58,764 nucleotides of DNA from Burkholderiales bacterium (GTDB taxonomy: Bacteria; Pseudomonadota; Gammaproteobacteria; Burkholderiales; Burkholderiaceae_D): NCBI GenBank assembly GCA_016196925.1, contig JACPWS010000007.1, positions 1 through 58,764 of the forward strand, in the 5' to 3' direction. The notes beneath the pieces were generated by a model. It was not told where the DNA came from and did not search any database. It was given only the letters and a program-made list of their open reading frames with translations. Shown here one piece after another: positions 56,818 through 58,764 of this stretch. A program made the position numbers and the translations under genes. Position 1 is the first letter of the stretch. Every line of letters begins with the position of its first letter.

Positions 56818-56929
56818 ACTAGTGGTCTGCTTGTAAATGGCGGACACGAGAAAGCGCCGGATTCGAGTTCCTGGCAAGGCGCGAAGAGCAAGCTTATCGG
56901 CGCTATCATTTGCGAAGCAGACCACTAGC
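56818..56929. repeat. Short inverted-repeat element upstream of pagL
   Basis: The perfect 14-bp ends CTAGTGGTCTGCTT (56819-56832) and AAGCAGACCACTAG (56915-56928) continue as imperfect arms (TAAATG/CATTT). The 112 bases have no coding capacity of note and look like a miniature non-autonomous element. No target-site duplication could be fixed. Confidence 0.75.
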
Positions 56930-57022
56930 ATTGTAACGTCGTCTCCGCTCATGGATAAACATCTGACAAATGTTGCTACAATGGCCTGCTCAATTCCTTA
57001 TTTTTTTGTGAAAGCGATTTTT

Positions 57023-57565
57023 ATGCATCCGCCATTCAAACGGGCAGTTATCTCAGCAGCAGCGATACTTTTTTTACAGGGCTCCGCTTATGCCGTGGAT
57101 TCAGCCTCACTCGAATTCGCCACTGGCAATAAGACAAAAATGCTGCGCGGCGGCGCTCAGTGGAATTGGGATAAACAGTGGTTTGCGTCGAATGGAAGTC
57201 ATCTGGGAGGCTATTGGGATGCGACGCTGGCATATTGGCATGGAAGCGCTTACCAGGGAATAAGAGATAACAGCCAAAATTTAGTCGATGTTGGCCTTAC
57301 CCCCGTATTCAGATTGCGAAATGACAGTAGAAAAGGGCTATATGCCGAGGCTGGCATAGGCTTGCATATGCTGTCGGAAATTTACGACAACAACGGCCGT
57401 CGTTTTTCAACGAATTTCCAGTTTGGCGATCATATAGGCGCGGGTTATGTGCTGGCCAACGGTTGGGACTTCAGTTTCAAGTATCAGCATTATTCAAACG
57501 GCGGCATCAGGCATCCGAATCCAGGCATAAATTATGCGGTGCTGAAAGCTACTTATATGTTTTAA
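57023..57565 (+). CDS. pagL: Lipid A 3-O-deacylase (PagL)
   Basis: The 180-residue outer-membrane beta-barrel removes the 3-O acyl chain of lipid A. ATG 57023 gives a signal peptide (MHPPFKRAVISAAAILFLQG...AYA); the longer frame from 56837 begins inside a repeat. Catalytic residues of the family lie in a His-x-Ser motif, visible in KYQHYSNGGIRHPNPG near the C-terminus. DVGLTPVFRLRND, YAEAGIGLHMLSE and FQFGDHIGAGY are strand-like. It ends KATYMF with terminal Phe. The ribosome site is weak (GAAAG). It is a single gene followed by a terminator. Confidence 0.88.
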   Translation: MHPPFKRAVISAAAILFLQGSAYAVDSASLEFATGNKTKMLRGGAQWNWDKQWFASNGSHLGGYWDATLAYWHGSAYQGIRDNSQNLVDVGLTPVFRLRNDSRKGLYAEAGIGLHMLSEIYDNNGRRFSTNFQFGDHIGAGYVLANGWDFSFKYQHYSNGGIRHPNPGINYAVLKATYMF

Positions 57566-57593
57566 CTGAGGAACGCTACTCAGAATTGAGAAT

Positions 57594-57620
57594 AAAAAAA
57601 GGAGCTGATGCTGCTTTTTT
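57594..57620 (+). terminator. Terminator after pagL
   Basis: A run of A, a short stem AGC-TGAT-GCT extended by A/T pairs, then TTTTTT. It lies 29 bases after the stop. Confidence 0.65.
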
Positions 57621-57694
57621 CGTATCGGCGCGGGGGAGGATTCTGCGCGGGAGGGGAATGAGGGCGTTTTGCACATGAAGCAAGCGCAAAAAGC

Positions 57695-57727
57695 AAAAAC
57701 CCCCGATCATTACTGAGCGGGGGTTTT
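57695..57727 (-). terminator. Terminator of the rRNA operon
   Basis: On the minus strand AAAACCCCCG and CGGGGGTTTTT form a strong stem with a T tail, about 10 bases after the 5S 3' end. Confidence 0.9.
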
Positions 57728-57737
57728 CTGGGATAAA

Positions 57738-57852
57738 AGCCTGACGATAACCTACTTTCACACTGGTTGCAGCACTATCATTGGCGCGGAGTCGTTTCAC
57801 GGTCCTGTTCGGGATGGGAAGGGGTGGTACCCAATTCAGAAGAAGTTCGTAG
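57738..57852 (-). rRNA. rrf: 5S ribosomal RNA, 5' end not recognisable
   Basis: The minus strand from GGTACCACCCCTTCCCATCC through CGAACAGGAC, GTGAAACGACTCCGCGCC and GTGTGAAAGTAGGTTATCGT to TCAGGC is clear 5S sequence. Upstream of GGTACC the expected strand of helix I (GCCTGACGA followed by CATAGC-like bases) is absent; the sequence instead reads ACGAACTTCTTCTGAATTGG. The 5' boundary given is from length alone. The gene may be truncated, recombined or misassembled. It follows the 23S gene. Confidence 0.8.
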
Positions 57853-57984
57853 GGTTGGCACCTGGTGCCAACGCGTTACCGTCGATCACGACGGCATCAA
57901 ATAATCGGTTATGATTTGTACCAACATCGTGGCAAACACATCATCATACATCATCTTGTAGCCTGTAACCTGCTAAGGTTATAG

Positions 57985-58764
<780 letters not shown>

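Noticed and set aside
56837..57022. N-terminal extension of PagL
   Set aside because: It would begin inside an inverted repeat and place the signal peptide internally; ATG 57023 is the natural start.

Overview
The window reads as chromosome of a betaproteobacterium, most likely in or near the Oxalobacteraceae (Burkholderiales). The basis is the dusB-fis and ruvCAB neighbourhoods, two Burkholderiales-type 'Porin_4' porins, Coq7, the thiC-thiS-thiG-thiD-thiE order and the 23S sequence. The genus cannot be set from the sequence alone. Nearly all coding content is housekeeping or ordinary accessory metabolism; no prophage, integron, CRISPR array or transposase gene was seen.

Layout. 1-1245: end of tyrS, then dtd and a histidine phosphatase, with 4-base overlaps. 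1246-2233: a gene-free island of nested inverted repeats. 2234-4610: a secreted protein, LytS-type histidine kinase and LytTR response regulator operon with a direct-repeat operator candidate. 4974-10657: dusB-fis, purH, a broken GIY-YIG nuclease inside a repeat cassette, and ruvC-ruvA-ruvB. 11122-19358: a FAH-family hydratase, two porins, coq7, an antiporter and uvrD. 19594-20424: a secreted metzincin-like protein. 20499-25664: the thiamine operon under a TPP riboswitch, with a DUF559 nuclease cassette inserted between thiS and thiG. 25728-33653: a TPR-GGDEF protein, valS, DUF2147, DUF3025 and pyrC. 33834-36497: a binding-protein plus hybrid-free sensor kinase pair. 36731-42547: a glutamate/aspartate ABC importer (gltIJKL), a second binding protein and glutamate dehydrogenase, together a glutamate uptake and catabolism block. 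42757-56786: CHAD protein, PAS-GGDEF protein, DUF2804 protein, HypT-like LysR regulator, Atm1-type ABC exporter, thioesterase, PhoD phosphatase, fadD, a molybdopterin oxidoreductase and a 3-hydroxyisobutyrate-dehydrogenase-type reductase. 57023-58764: pagL, then the 3' end of an rRNA operon on the minus strand (5S and partial 23S).

The most unusual content is between genes. Five copies of a roughly 78-base 'dual-hairpin' module (near 1.5, 1.7, 8.3, 17.0 and 22.8 kb) keep the same architecture while the stem arms differ and still pair. The cores TTGCAA and GCATGC and an unpaired AAACC are held nearly constant. At least four copies lie inside arms of unrelated palindromic repeat families, and two of those host repeats also carry a lone small nuclease gene (GIY-YIG with a stop codon in its catalytic motif; DUF559). 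A second family of about 78 bases (ATACTCCCCCC...GGGGGGAGTAT) lies within about 35 bases downstream of four minus-strand stop codons, always in the same orientation.

Other points of note are a Ser-to-Leu change in the Walker A motif of gltL, Gln in place of the first His of the metzincin zinc motif, a 5S rRNA gene whose 5' strand is not recognisable, and a base change in the 23S P-loop region. All calls are from reading the sequence; no database search was run.
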